Positions 8,012 through 15,995 of a DNA stretch of 33,981 nt are shown here, piece after piece. The position numbers and the translations under genes were made by a program. The notes beneath the pieces were generated by a model that saw only the letters and a list, made by a program, of their open reading frames with translations, ran no database searches and was not told the origin of the DNA. Within the stretch, counting starts at the first letter, position 1; each line of letters starts with the position of its first letter. The stretch comes from Candidatus Caccomonas pullistercoris (GTDB lineage Bacteria > Bacteroidota > Bacteroidia > Bacteroidales > Bacteroidaceae): assembly GCA_018714085.1 (NCBI GenBank), contig DVNY01000122.1:1-33981 (forward strand). Direction: 5' to 3'.

Positions 8012-10033
8012 ATGGGGAAATCAATACAACTGATGAACCGTGCGGCCGATAACATTCGCATATTGGCTGCTTCTATGGTAGAGCGCGCCAAGTCGGGCCA
8101 TCCCGGCGGTGCGATGGGCGGAGCAGACTTCATTAACGTCCTTTACTCAGAATTTCTTACTTTCGACCCCGACGATCCCCAGTGGAAGTGCCGTGACCGT
8201 TTCTTCCTCGACCCCGGGCACATGTCGCCGATGCTGTATGCGCAGCTTGCTCTGATTGGCAAATTTTCGATCGACGATTTGAAACAATTCCGCCAGTGGG
8301 GCTCTCCTACCCCCGGCCATCCCGAACTCAACGTGGCCCGGGGTATCGAGAATACGTCAGGCCCTCTCGGTCAGGGGCATGCCTATGCCGTGGGTGCAGC
8401 CATTGCCGCCAAGTTCATGGCCGCCACGACCGGGAATCCCTCGTTTGCCGATGAAACCATCTATGCTTACATCAGCGATGGTGGCGTTCAAGAGGAAATC
8501 TCGCAAGGGGCCGGGCGCATGGCCGGGCATCTCGGACTTGATAACCTCGTCATGTTTTATGACGCGAACGAGATACAGCTGAGCACGGATACAGCAACGG
8601 TTTACAGCGAAGACACCGCGCTTAAATACAAATCTTGGAATTGGAACGTCATTGAAATAGACGGCAACGACTGTGAGGCCATCCGCGCCGCGCTGACGGC
8701 GGCCAAGGCTGAGAAACAGCGCCCGACGCTGATCATCGGCCACTGCGTGATGGGCAAAGGCTGCCGGCGTGCGGACAACACGAGCTATGAGCGCGACTGC
8801 GGCACGCATGGAGCGCCGTTGGGAGGCGATGCCTACGTCAATACGATTAAGAACCTCGGCGGAGATCCAGAGAATCCGTTTGTCATTTATGACGATGTCA
8901 AGTCCATGTATGATGAACGTCTCGACGCCCTGCGCCGTGAAGTCGCCGTCCGTCGCGCACAGGAACAGCAGTGGGCCGCCGCAAATCCCGAAAAGGCCGA
9001 AAAACTGGAACATTGGTGGAAGGGCGAACTGCCCGAGATGCCGTGGGACGAAATCAAGCAGAAGGCCAACAGCCCCACGCGCAACGGGTCTTCCGCCTGT
9101 CTGTCGATGCTGTCGGAATATGTGGAGAACATGATCTGCTCGTCGGCCGATTTGTGCAATTCCGACAAGACCGACGGCTTCCTGACTCACACCCATGTCA
9201 TCCAGAAAGGCGATTTCACCGGCCGTTTCCTCCAAGCCGGCGTGTCGGAGCTGACGATGGCCTGCCTCTGTATCGGTATGACGCTGCATGGCGGAGTCAT
9301 CACCGCGATGGGTACGTTCTTTGTGTTCTCCGATTATATGAAACCCGCCATCCGTATGGCCGCACTGATGGAACTGCCCGTCAAGTTCATCTGGACGCAC
9401 GACGCTTTCCGCGTGGGCGAAGATGGTCCCACGCATGAGCCTGTCGAACATGAGGCCCAGATACGTCTGATGGAGAAGCTTCAAAACCACAGCGGGCTCG
9501 ACTCCGTGCGTGTCCTGCGCCCGGCCGACGTGCACGCCGTGACGGAGTGCTGGCGTATGGCCATGGAGAACATGAAGACGCCTACGGCTCTCATTTTCAG
9601 TCGTCAAGCAGTGAAAGACCTGCCGGCTGGCACTGACTATAAACAAGTGTCAAAGGGTGCGTATAGCGTGATCGATGCACCAGAGCCCGACGTTATCCTT
9701 GTCGGTTCCGGTTCCGAAGTCTCGACTCTGGTCGACGCAGCAGCCAAACTGCGGCAAGACGGTTATGCCATCCGCGTGGTCAGCTGTCCGTCAGAAGGAC
9801 TGTTCCGTCGTCAAAGCCGCGAGTATCAGGAGCAAATCCTTCCGGCGGGTGTGAAGAAGTTTGGCCTGACGGCTGGTCTCGCCGTGACGCTCAGTGGATT
9901 GATCGGCGATGGCCGCATTCACTCGCTCGAAAGTTTCGGCTATTCGGCCCCCTTCCCCGTCCTCGACGAAAAGCTGGGTTTCACGCCCGAAAACATATAT
10001 AAGGAAGTTCTCAGTTATCTGAAAGAAGCATAA
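8012..10033 (+). CDS. tkt: Transketolase
   Basis: ThDP-dependent enzyme of the non-oxidative pentose phosphate pathway that moves two-carbon units between sugar phosphates; cytoplasmic. The 673-residue protein shows SGHPGG (28-33), PGHPE (101-105), GPLGQG (117-122), the diphosphate-binding ISDGG-x27-N region (154-186), AGVSE with the catalytic Glu, and THDAFRVGEDGPTHEP. ISDGG replaces the GDG of proteobacterial enzymes, as in Bacteroides transketolases I recall. I chose ATG 8012 (MGKSIQLMNRAADNIR); an upstream in-frame ATG at 7883 would add 43 residues unlike the family. Its TAA shares its last A with the ATG of rpiB, so the two are coupled. Confidence 0.96.
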   Translation: MGKSIQLMNRAADNIRILAASMVERAKSGHPGGAMGGADFINVLYSEFLTFDPDDPQWKCRDRFFLDPGHMSPMLYAQLALIGKFSIDDLKQFRQWGSPTPGHPELNVARGIENTSGPLGQGHAYAVGAAIAAKFMAATTGNPSFADETIYAYISDGGVQEEISQGAGRMAGHLGLDNLVMFYDANEIQLSTDTATVYSEDTALKYKSWNWNVIEIDGNDCEAIRAALTAAKAEKQRPTLIIGHCVMGKGCRRADNTSYERDCGTHGAPLGGDAYVNTIKNLGGDPENPFVIYDDVKSMYDERLDALRREVAVRRAQEQQWAAANPEKAEKLEHWWKGELPEMPWDEIKQKANSPTRNGSSACLSMLSEYVENMICSSADLCNSDKTDGFLTHTHVIQKGDFTGRFLQAGVSELTMACLCIGMTLHGGVITAMGTFFVFSDYMKPAIRMAALMELPVKFIWTHDAFRVGEDGPTHEPVEHEAQIRLMEKLQNHSGLDSVRVLRPADVHAVTECWRMAMENMKTPTALIFSRQAVKDLPAGTDYKQVSKGAYSVIDAPEPDVILVGSGSEVSTLVDAAAKLRQDGYAIRVVSCPSEGLFRRQSREYQEQILPAGVKKFGLTAGLAVTLSGLIGDGRIHSLESFGYSAPFPVLDEKLGFTPENIYKEVLSYLKEA

Positions 10034-10482
10034 TGGCTATCAGCAAGGATAAAACAATCGGTCTGGCCTCCGACCACGCCGGATATGCACTTAAATGTGC
10101 GGTCAAGGAATACTTGGAGCAGTTAGGGTATGCCTATCACGATTACGGATGCCTCTCACCGGAGCGGTGCGACTATCCGGACTTCGCCCACGCATTGGCC
10201 CGAGGCATAGAAAACGGCGAATGTGGCTACGGCATCGGAATCTGTGGCTCCGGTGAAGGCATCAGCATGGCGCTCAACAAACACCAGCAAATCCGCGCCG
10301 CTCTCTGCTGGGCGCCCGAGTTGGCCAAGATGTCGCGCCTGCACAACGACGCCAATGTGCTCGTCATGCCGGGCCGTTACATCGACGAATCCACAGCACG
10401 TGCCATAATGGATGAATTTTTCCGGACGGATTTCGAAGGCGGCCGCCATGTCGAACGCATCCGGAAAATCCCCGTTTCGTAA
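10033..10482 (+). CDS. rpiB: Ribose-5-phosphate isomerase B
   Basis: Interconverts ribose 5-phosphate and ribulose 5-phosphate, supplying transketolase encoded just upstream. The protein has 149 residues. LASDHAG (11-17) is the phosphate-binding start, GICGSGEGISMALNK (69-83) holds the catalytic Cys71, and SRLHNDANVLVMPGRY (101-116) holds His104. All these residues are as expected for RpiB/LacAB enzymes. The ATG overlaps the tkt stop by one base (TAATG), a typical coupled arrangement, and no Shine-Dalgarno sequence is needed. Confidence 0.96.
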   Translation: MAISKDKTIGLASDHAGYALKCAVKEYLEQLGYAYHDYGCLSPERCDYPDFAHALARGIENGECGYGIGICGSGEGISMALNKHQQIRAALCWAPELAKMSRLHNDANVLVMPGRYIDESTARAIMDEFFRTDFEGGRHVERIRKIPVS

Positions 10483-10545
10483 GGGTGAATGCAAGATGTG
10501 GACAAGTTTTCGTGTTGTTTCATGCTGTAAATGAGCGAAAAGTTG

Positions 10546-10553
10546 TATCTTTG
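10546..10553 (+). promoter_or_regulatory. -7 box of the HU gene
   Basis: TATCTTTG fits TAnnTTTG and is followed by a predicted transcript start near 10560, about 43 bases before the HU ATG. The -33 region has only a poor TTTC-like match at a long spacing. Confidence 0.65.
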
Positions 10554-10602
10554 CACCGCTTTAATCGGTGTAAAAGAGTAATCAACTTTACTGTAACAGT
10601 TT

Positions 10603-10887
10603 ATGACAAAAGCGGAAATCGTATCACAGATTTCTCAGAAAACGGGAATTGACAAATCGACGGTGCTGGTCACGGTCGAAGCGTTTATGGACCTTGTGAA
10701 AGAAAACCTGTCCAAGGAAGAAAATGTTTATCTCCGCGGCTTCGGCAGCTTCATCTTGAAGAAGCGCGCAAAAAAGACGGCGCGCAACATCACGAAGAAC
10801 ACGACGATAATCATTCCGGAACACTTGGTTCCTGCTTTCAAACCGGCAAAAACGTTTATTGAGACAATAAAAGAACATACTAACTAA
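10603..10887 (+). CDS. hup: HU-family DNA-binding protein
   Basis: Small histone-like protein that bends and compacts DNA as a dimer. It has 94 residues: an N-terminal helical dimer part (MTKAEIVSQISQKTGIDKST), YLRGFGSFILKKR as the HU signature (about 46-58), the DNA-binding arm with ARNITKNTTIIIPEHLVP (65-82) and FKPAKTFIETI near the end. It is the first gene of a short unit with the 29-codon basic peptide that follows after 11 bases. Confidence 0.94.
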   Translation: MTKAEIVSQISQKTGIDKSTVLVTVEAFMDLVKENLSKEENVYLRGFGSFILKKRAKKTARNITKNTTIIIPEHLVPAFKPAKTFIETIKEHTN

Positions 10888-10898
10888 AACTTAAAAAA

Positions 10899-10988
10899 AT
10901 GCCAAGCGGAAAGAAGAAGAAAAGACACAAGATGTCTACGCACAAGCGTAAAAAAAGACTGAGAAAGAACAGACACAAGAGCAAATAA
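10899..10988 (+). CDS. 29-residue basic peptide, bS22/mS38-like (AURKAIP1/COX24 domain) ribosomal protein
   Basis: A very short gene: ATG at 10899, TAA at 10986-10988. More than half of its 29 residues are Lys, Arg or His (MPSGKKKKRHKM, then STHKRKKRLRKNRHKSK). The pattern KK-x-KM-x3-K-x2-K-x-LRK fits the AURKAIP1/COX24 C-terminal domain found in mitochondrial mS38 and in the mycobacterial small-subunit protein bS22, and Bacteroidota databases carry similar short proteins under that domain name. It probably sits in the small ribosomal subunit; this is inferred from composition and pattern. It follows HU by 11 bases and is easily missed because of its size. Confidence 0.8.
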   Translation: MPSGKKKKRHKMSTHKRKKRLRKNRHKSK

Positions 10989-10990
10989 CG

Positions 10991-11063
10991 TAATTTGTGT
11001 CATGACAAATTAAGAACAAACTTGGGTGGTCTCTTCGATGGCGTTCAGGTTTGTTCTTAATTT
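10991..11063 (+). promoter_or_regulatory. Two mutually exclusive hairpins before rng
   Basis: Hairpin A: TAATTTGT (10991-10998) pairs with ACAAATTA (11005-11012) over a six-base loop. Hairpin B: AAATTAAGAACAAAC (11007-11021) pairs perfectly with GTTTGTTCTTAATTT (11049-11063), and weaker pairs extend inward. The right arm of A overlaps the left arm of B, so only one can form. No T-run follows B, so it is not a standard terminator. It lies 30 bases before the rng ATG and starts two bases after the previous stop. An RNase-sensitive or self-regulating leader is plausible. Confidence 0.65.
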
Positions 11064-11093
11064 AGAAACCTTCTTCCTCTTACGTGGTTTGAT

Positions 11094-12689
11094 ATGGTTA
11101 GCGAAGTCGTCGTTGATGTCCAGAAGGACAAGATATCCATCGCCCTGCTTGAAGACAAGAAGCTCGTGGAGTTTCAGCAAGAAGGGCGCACGGAGTCTTA
11201 TGCCGTAGGCAACATTTACCTGGCCAAGGTGAAGAAAATCATGACCGGGCTCAACGCTTGTTTTGTCAACGTCGGGTTCGAGCGTGACGCGTTCCTGCAC
11301 CATTTGGATTTGGGCGGGCAATTCCATGCCTTTGAGAAATATATCAAACAAGTAAGAAGCGACCGTAAGCACCTCTACCCTATCACCAAAGCCAGCATGC
11401 AGCCTGAGCTTCCGCGCGACGGCAGCATCCAGAACACCCTGAAAGTCGGTCAGGACGTCTTGGTGCAAATCACCAAGGAGCCCATCTCGACCAAAGGGCC
11501 GCGGTTGACGTGCGAGCTTTCCTTTGCCGGGCGTTATTTGGTGCTCATCCCTTTCAACGACAAAGTCTCAGTCTCGTCCAAGATAAAGAACGAGGAGGAA
11601 CGAACGCGGCTCAAACAACTCATACTCAGCATCAAGCCACGCAACTTCGGTGTTATTATCCGTACGGTGGCCGAAAATAAGCGCGTGGCGGAACTTGACG
11701 CCGAGCTGAAAATCCTTGTGAGGCGTTTTGACGACATGATGGCCGCCGTGCAGCAAAGCAGCAAGACGCCACAGTGCGTGTATGAAGAAACGAGTCGCAC
11801 TGTAGCCTTACTCCGTGACTTGTTCAACCCCTCGTATGAAAATATCTACATCAACGACAAGGCGGTTTACGAAGAGGTCAGGGATTATGTCGCCCTCATT
11901 GCCCCCGAGCGCCACCACATCGTCAAACTCTATAAAGGTTCCGTGCCTATCTTCGACAACTTCTCGGTGACGAAGCAAATCAAATCGTCGTTCGGGAAAA
12001 CAGTCACGTACAAACATGGCGCCTATCTCATCATCGAACATACCGAAGCGCTCCATGTGGTGGATGTGAACAGTGGCAACCGTTCGAAAGCACAGGAGAC
12101 GCAAGAGATGAATGCGCTCGACGTCAACCTCGGCGCTGCCGACGAGCTTGCCCGACAGTTGAGACTGCGCGACATGGGCGGGATCATCGTGGTGGACTTC
12201 ATAGACATGGATAAGGCGGAGAACCGCCAGAAACTCTATGAGCGCATGTGTCAGAATATGCAGAAAGACCGCGCGCGCCACAATATCCTTCCTTTGAGCA
12301 AGTTCGGTCTGATGCAGATCACCCGGCAGCGCGTCCGGCCGGCAATGGATGTCAATGTGGAGGAAACCTGCCCGACATGTTGCGGAACGGGAAAAATCAA
12401 GTCAAGCATCCTCTTCACTGACAGCCTGGAAGGCAAGATCGACACGCTCTTCAATCATTTAGGCATCCGCAAGATACGCCTGCACGTGCACCCCTATGTG
12501 GCAGCCTATATCAACCAAGGTTTCATTTCGCTGAAACACCGTTGGCAGATGAAATACGGCCGTGGGCTGAAAATCGTGGCTGACCAGAAACTCGCGTTCC
12601 TTGAATACCGCTTCCTTGACATCAACGGCGACGAGATCGACATGAAGGAAGAAGACGAGATGAGCGCCACCAAACTCAAAAAAGACTGA
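11094..12689 (+). CDS. rng: Ribonuclease E/G family endoribonuclease
   Basis: Endoribonuclease that cuts single-stranded RNA in rRNA processing and mRNA decay. The protein has 531 residues, close to RNase G and without the long C-terminal scaffold of E. coli RNase E. An S1 RNA-binding domain (about 37-130) carries the insert typical of the family. The catalytic metal ligands are Asp324 in VVDVNSG and Asp368 in IVVDFIDMD, and CPTC (426-429) is the zinc link that joins dimers. It is preceded by the competing hairpins at 10991-11063, which recalls the self-regulation of E. coli rne through its leader; that parallel is inference. Confidence 0.95.
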   Translation: MVSEVVVDVQKDKISIALLEDKKLVEFQQEGRTESYAVGNIYLAKVKKIMTGLNACFVNVGFERDAFLHHLDLGGQFHAFEKYIKQVRSDRKHLYPITKASMQPELPRDGSIQNTLKVGQDVLVQITKEPISTKGPRLTCELSFAGRYLVLIPFNDKVSVSSKIKNEEERTRLKQLILSIKPRNFGVIIRTVAENKRVAELDAELKILVRRFDDMMAAVQQSSKTPQCVYEETSRTVALLRDLFNPSYENIYINDKAVYEEVRDYVALIAPERHHIVKLYKGSVPIFDNFSVTKQIKSSFGKTVTYKHGAYLIIEHTEALHVVDVNSGNRSKAQETQEMNALDVNLGAADELARQLRLRDMGGIIVVDFIDMDKAENRQKLYERMCQNMQKDRARHNILPLSKFGLMQITRQRVRPAMDVNVEETCPTCCGTGKIKSSILFTDSLEGKIDTLFNHLGIRKIRLHVHPYVAAYINQGFISLKHRWQMKYGRGLKIVADQKLAFLEYRFLDINGDEIDMKEEDEMSATKLKKD

Positions 12690-12702
12690 CCGGCTGCCGG
12701 TC
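12688..12702 (+). terminator. Hairpin at the end of rng
   Basis: GACCGG (12688-12693) pairs with CCGGTC (12697-12702) over a three-base loop and overlaps the TGA stop. No T-run follows, so this is only a possible weak terminator. Confidence 0.3.
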
Positions 12703-12956
12703 TGTAACGCACAAGGAGTCATCATCTTGGCGTTCCCCAATTTTATACCTAAAAACAAAAAGCTCCCGTCCCCGTCACTTACCGGGCAAATCGTTTGTCG
12801 TCTTTCCCCAAAAAGGATATCTGCTTGCCCCTTGTGTTGACAGTTCGCCCTGTCACAACTTGTTCGCTCTTCGCCACCGCGTGGCGGATTACAGTTTATT
12901 TAACAGTTGCCCCGCAATTTACACGCGGATTTGGCAAGTAGAAAGAAAAAAATGAC
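12703..12956. other. Intergenic stretch between rng and the M23 gene
   Basis: The full gap is about 306 bases. It contains no supported reading frame. A hairpin CGCCAC-CGC-GTGGCG lies at 12872-12886 without a T-run after it, and the promoter of the M23 gene starts at the right end. I see nothing else. Confidence 0.4.
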
Positions 12957-12964
12957 TACATTTG
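12930..12964 (+). promoter_or_regulatory. Promoter of the M23 peptidase gene
   Basis: TACATTTG (12957-12964) fits TAnnTTTG; TTTG at 12930-12933 can serve as -33 element with a 23-base spacer, slightly longer than usual. The transcript start is expected near 12971, about 25 bases before the ATG. Confidence 0.65.
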
Positions 12965-12995
12965 CGGCAACTTAAATCAGATTTGCCCGCAAAAG

Positions 12996-13904
12996 ATGAT
13001 AAAGAAGAAAATGAAAGCCTGCTTGTTGGGACTGCTGGTCCTCGCGGCCGCTCCCGTGCAGGCACAAGACCTGATTGCGCGTCAGGCTCCAATTGACAGA
13101 AAACTCAAAAGTGTAGATTCCGTCGCCCTGCAACGTCTTTTTGAGCGTGAGCGGGAACTTGACGTCAACTATGCCCGCGAACTTTACCCGGGATGGAACA
13201 ACCGTTTTGCCAGAAGTTATGACGTCGTGATGCCCGACAGCTTCCGTATCGACCTGCGGGGCTTTTACATGCCGACTGACAGCCGCCGGATTACGAGTAA
13301 CTTTGGCTATCGCCGTGCTTTCCGCCGTCAGCACGAGGGATTGGATATCAAAGTGTATATCGGTGATACGATCCGTTCTGCGTTCGACGGCAAGGTACGC
13401 GTCGTCCGGTATGATCGGGGCGGCTATGGTTATTATGTGGTCATCCGCCATCCCAACGGGTTGGAAACCCTTTACGGCCACCTCTCTAAGCAACTTGTCG
13501 ACGAAGACCAGATTGTCAAGGCCGGAGAGCCGATAGGCTTGGGCGGCAACACGGGACTTTCGACCGGATCGCACCTTCACTTTGAGACACGTTTCCTCGG
13601 CCGAGCCATCAATCCCGTGCTGATGTTTGATTTTCCCAATCAGGACGTCACTGGCGACTTCTTTGTTTTCCGCAAGGACGGAGACTATGACCGGTCTCTC
13701 GCCTCGAACAGTTCCCGTCGCGAGTCGGAGCCGAAAAACGAGTCGCAGGCGTTACGCCTTTCCGGACATTTCTATAAGGTGAAGTCTGGTGAGACCCTCT
13801 CGTCCATTTCCGACAAACTGGGCATTTCGGTCGACATGCTTTGCAAGGCCAACCGGCTCACCACCCGCTCGAAAATCCGGCCGGGACAGGTGCTGAGATA
13901 TTAA
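12996..13904 (+). CDS. Secreted M23 metallopeptidase with C-terminal LysM domain
   Basis: Probable periplasmic peptidoglycan endopeptidase (LytM type) of 302 residues. A signal peptide at 1-24 ends VQAQ. The M23 domain (about 95-212) has zinc ligands His113 and Asp117 (HEGLDI), His161 (YGHLS) and His195 (GSHLHFE), so it looks active, unlike EnvC/NlpD-type activators. A LysM domain at about 259-301 (YKVKSGETLSSISDKLGIS, then KIRPGQVLRY) binds the wall. ATG 13011 is an alternative start. The gene has its own promoter and a strong terminator, so it is a single-gene unit. Confidence 0.93.
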   Translation: MIKKKMKACLLGLLVLAAAPVQAQDLIARQAPIDRKLKSVDSVALQRLFERERELDVNYARELYPGWNNRFARSYDVVMPDSFRIDLRGFYMPTDSRRITSNFGYRRAFRRQHEGLDIKVYIGDTIRSAFDGKVRVVRYDRGGYGYYVVIRHPNGLETLYGHLSKQLVDEDQIVKAGEPIGLGGNTGLSTGSHLHFETRFLGRAINPVLMFDFPNQDVTGDFFVFRKDGDYDRSLASNSSRRESEPKNESQALRLSGHFYKVKSGETLSSISDKLGISVDMLCKANRLTTRSKIRPGQVLRY

Positions 13905-13931
13905 TGGCTTTTTCATCTCTTTGATAATAAC

Positions 13932-13972
13932 AGGCCGGGGGAAACCGAATGTTTCTTTCCGGCCTCTTTTTT
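13932..13972 (+). terminator. Rho-independent terminator after the M23 gene
   Basis: AGGCCGG (13932-13938) pairs with CCGGCCT (13959-13965). The inner bases GGAAAC and GTTTC can pair further, and a T-run (TTTTTT, 13967-13972) follows after one C. This is a classical intrinsic terminator. Confidence 0.88.
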
Positions 13973-14044
13973 CATCAGGCACCTTTGTTGAAAAAAGGAG
14001 GCGTCGTGTGAGCAAAGCTGCAAGACTGCGAAGCCTGACGTTTG

Positions 14045-14076
14045 TTTGGCTGGTTCGGACGAATTGCGTAACTTTG
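14045..14076 (+). promoter_or_regulatory. Promoter of the DUF1599-DoxX-tpiA unit
   Basis: TTTG at 14045-14048 and TAACTTTG at 14069-14076 are separated by exactly 20 bases, a full match to the Bacteroidetes sigma-ABfr consensus. The transcript start is expected near 14083, about ten bases before the ATG. It is the best promoter in the window. Confidence 0.85.
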
Positions 14077-14092
14077 CGTCAAAAGAAAACCG

Positions 14093-14647
14093 ATGGATTT
14101 ACAACCACAGACAACGCAACAAGAGTTCCAACAGGTACTCTCCCTCTGCCGCGAACTGTTTAGCCGGAAATTGCAGGATTACGGCAGCTCATGGCGAATC
14201 ATGCGCCCGGCGTCGGTGACGGACCAGTTGTTCATCAAGGCAAACCGCATCCGCACGCTTCAAGAGACCGGACACGCTGAGATCGACGAGGGCATCGTGC
14301 CAGAGTTTATCGCCATCGTGAATTATAGCCTTGTCGGGCTCATCCAACTCGATCTCGGTGCTGCCGATACGGCCGACCTCTCACCTGGCGAAGCGCTTGA
14401 ACTTTATGACCGATATGCCCAAAAGGCCCTTTCGCTGATGACCCGCAAGAACCACGACTATGGAGAGGCGTGGCGCGGCATGAGGGTGAGCTCTTACGTC
14501 GACCTGATACTGATGAAGATTTTCCGCACCAAGCAGATTGAGGATCATGCCGGGCAGACGCAAGTGTCCGAAGGCATCGACGCGAACTATATGGACATGG
14601 CGAACTATGCCGTGTTCGGGCTAATCAAGTTAGAGGTTGAAGGCTAA
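14093..14647 (+). CDS. DUF1599 domain protein with an internal duplication
   Basis: Cytoplasmic protein of 184 residues and unknown function, matching DUF1599. It consists of two similar halves, about 17-88 and 107-182. KLQDYGSSWRIMRP lines up with KNHDYGEAWRGMRV; DEGIVPEFIAIVNYSLVGLIQL lines up with SEGIDANYMDMANYAVFGLIKL. The repeated K-x2-DYG-x2-W-x-MR motif and acidic residues could form a nucleotide- or metal-binding site; I cannot say which. It begins the DoxX-tpiA transcription unit and overlaps the DoxX gene by 11 bases. Confidence 0.88.
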   Translation: MDLQPQTTQQEFQQVLSLCRELFSRKLQDYGSSWRIMRPASVTDQLFIKANRIRTLQETGHAEIDEGIVPEFIAIVNYSLVGLIQLDLGAADTADLSPGEALELYDRYAQKALSLMTRKNHDYGEAWRGMRVSSYVDLILMKIFRTKQIEDHAGQTQVSEGIDANYMDMANYAVFGLIKLEVEG

Positions 14648-15995
14648 GCTCCGACATATCGCTTTTCTTGGATGGATCAACCTTTGCCGCCTTGTGCTCG
14701 CGGCGGTGTTCATCTTTTCGGGCTTCGTCAAAGCGTGCGACCCGCTTGGCATGGCCTACAAGGTCGAAGCCTATTTCGCCGAGTTCGGCATGGTGCCTCC
14801 CGTCATGGGCGACATCCGTTTTTCCGTAGTAGCCGCGGTTGTGCTGGGGGCTTTCGAGTTCCTGCTGGGTGTCTATCTGCTGGCCGGTATCCACCGGCGG
14901 TTCACGTCGTGGTGCACGTTGGTGGTGATGGGAGGCATGACCGTGCTTACGGCCTACCTGTATTTCTTTTCCGCTATCCCCGACTGTGGCTGTTTCGGCG
15001 AGGCCATTGTCCTTTCCAACCGCGACACGTTGCTGAAAAACCTCGTCCTGCTCTTGCTGGCAGCCAGCTTGTTGTGGGCGCCGCGCCGTATGGCTCGGAT
15101 CATCACCCAGCGCAACCAATGGATCTTGGCTCTCTATTCCGTCTCTTACATTTTCATCCTTTCCGTCTATACGCTCTATCATATCCCAGTGCTCGATTTT
15201 ACGCCTTATAAGGTCGGGACAGACCTCGCAGCGGCTACGCAGGGAGAATACGAGACCGTGTTCGACTATGAGAAGGACGGCCATCGTCAAACTTTCGACA
15301 TCAATCATCTTCCAGCTGCGGGCGACTGGACTTTCGTCGAGGCTCGTACAAACGTCATCAGACAACCGGAGATTGAAAGTCTGGTCGCGCTTGACGGCGA
15401 ACGCAACATGACGGACAGCCTGCTCGCTGATACGGGCTATGTCTTTCTCCTAACGTCGCCCGGCCTCGACGAGGCAGATGCCGGTTGTTCCGATTTTGTG
15501 AACGACTTGTACGACTATTGCGTGGATCACGGTTATGCCTTTTATGCCCTCACCCCACCCGATTCGGCGGCGCAGAGCCGGTGGACTGATGTGACGGGAG
15601 CTTCATATCCTTTCCTCGCCGTCGACGAGGAGAACCTGAAAGCCATGGTGCGCTCTAACCCCGGGATGCTATTGTTGAAAGACGGGATAATTTTAGGGAA
15701 ATGGGGTCACAACGATTTTGCAGTGCCGGCCGGCATCTGCGAAGCCGACCGCCCGCTCCAGACTGCGGTGCTCGACCGCGTGACACCGGGCAGCCTCTCT
15801 TCGCGGGTGCTGGCAGTCATTTTGTGGTTTGTCGTGCCTCTCTTCCTCGTCGTCATGGCCGACCGCATCTGGATCAGTAGTAAATTTTACAGACACTATA
15901 TTTTCAAACGCAATCTTAATTCAAGTAAAAAAGATGAGAAAGAAAATCGTAGCAGGCAACTGGAAAATGAACAAGAACCTGCAAGAAGGCATTGA
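14637..15995 (+). CDS. DoxX-family membrane protein with thioredoxin-like domain (BT_3928-type)
   Basis: Inner-membrane protein of 452 residues. Four helices at about 10-30, 62-84, 92-112 and 132-147 form a DoxX/MauE-like bundle with the motif [10 protein letters not shown] (114-122). A fifth helix (about 162-182) leads to an exposed domain at about 265-365 that looks thioredoxin-like, with [10 protein letters not shown] resembling the cis-Pro strand but without a CxxC. A last helix lies near 390-412. The start must be TTG 14637, because an in-frame TAG stands just upstream and no early ATG exists. Its last 20 codons overlap tpiA by 62 bases. The CGC pair suggests a redox role, which is inference. 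Confidence 0.85.
   Translation: MKAKLRHIAFLGWINLCRLVLAAVFIFSGFVKACDPLGMAYKVEAYFAEFGMVPPVMGDIRFSVVAAVVLGAFEFLLGVYLLAGIHRRFTSWCTLVVMGGMTVLTAYLYFFSAIPDCGCFGEAIVLSNRDTLLKNLVLLLLAASLLWAPRRMARIITQRNQWILALYSVSYIFILSVYTLYHIPVLDFTPYKVGTDLAAATQGEYETVFDYEKDGHRQTFDINHLPAAGDWTFVEARTNVIRQPEIESLVALDGERNMTDSLLADTGYVFLLTSPGLDEADAGCSDFVNDLYDYCVDHGYAFYALTPPDSAAQSRWTDVTGASYPFLAVDEENLKAMVRSNPGMLLLKDGIILGKWGHNDFAVPAGICEADRPLQTAVLDRVTPGSLSSRVLAVILWFVVPLFLVVMADRIWISSKFYRHYIFKRNLNSSKKDEKENRSRQLENEQEPARRH

Noticed and set aside
8357-9646. Long minus-strand reading frame (429 codons) opposite tkt
   Set aside because: It lies wholly within the conserved transketolase gene and its translation shows no domain; it is a shadow of GC-rich codon use.
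12872-12886. CGCCAC/GTGGCG hairpin as terminator of rng
   Set aside because: It has no T-run and lies about 180 bases after the stop; I keep it only as a remark on the gap.
15829-15933. 35-residue N-terminal extension of TpiA
   Set aside because: It lies within the DoxX gene in another frame, and the conserved TpiA start is at 15934.
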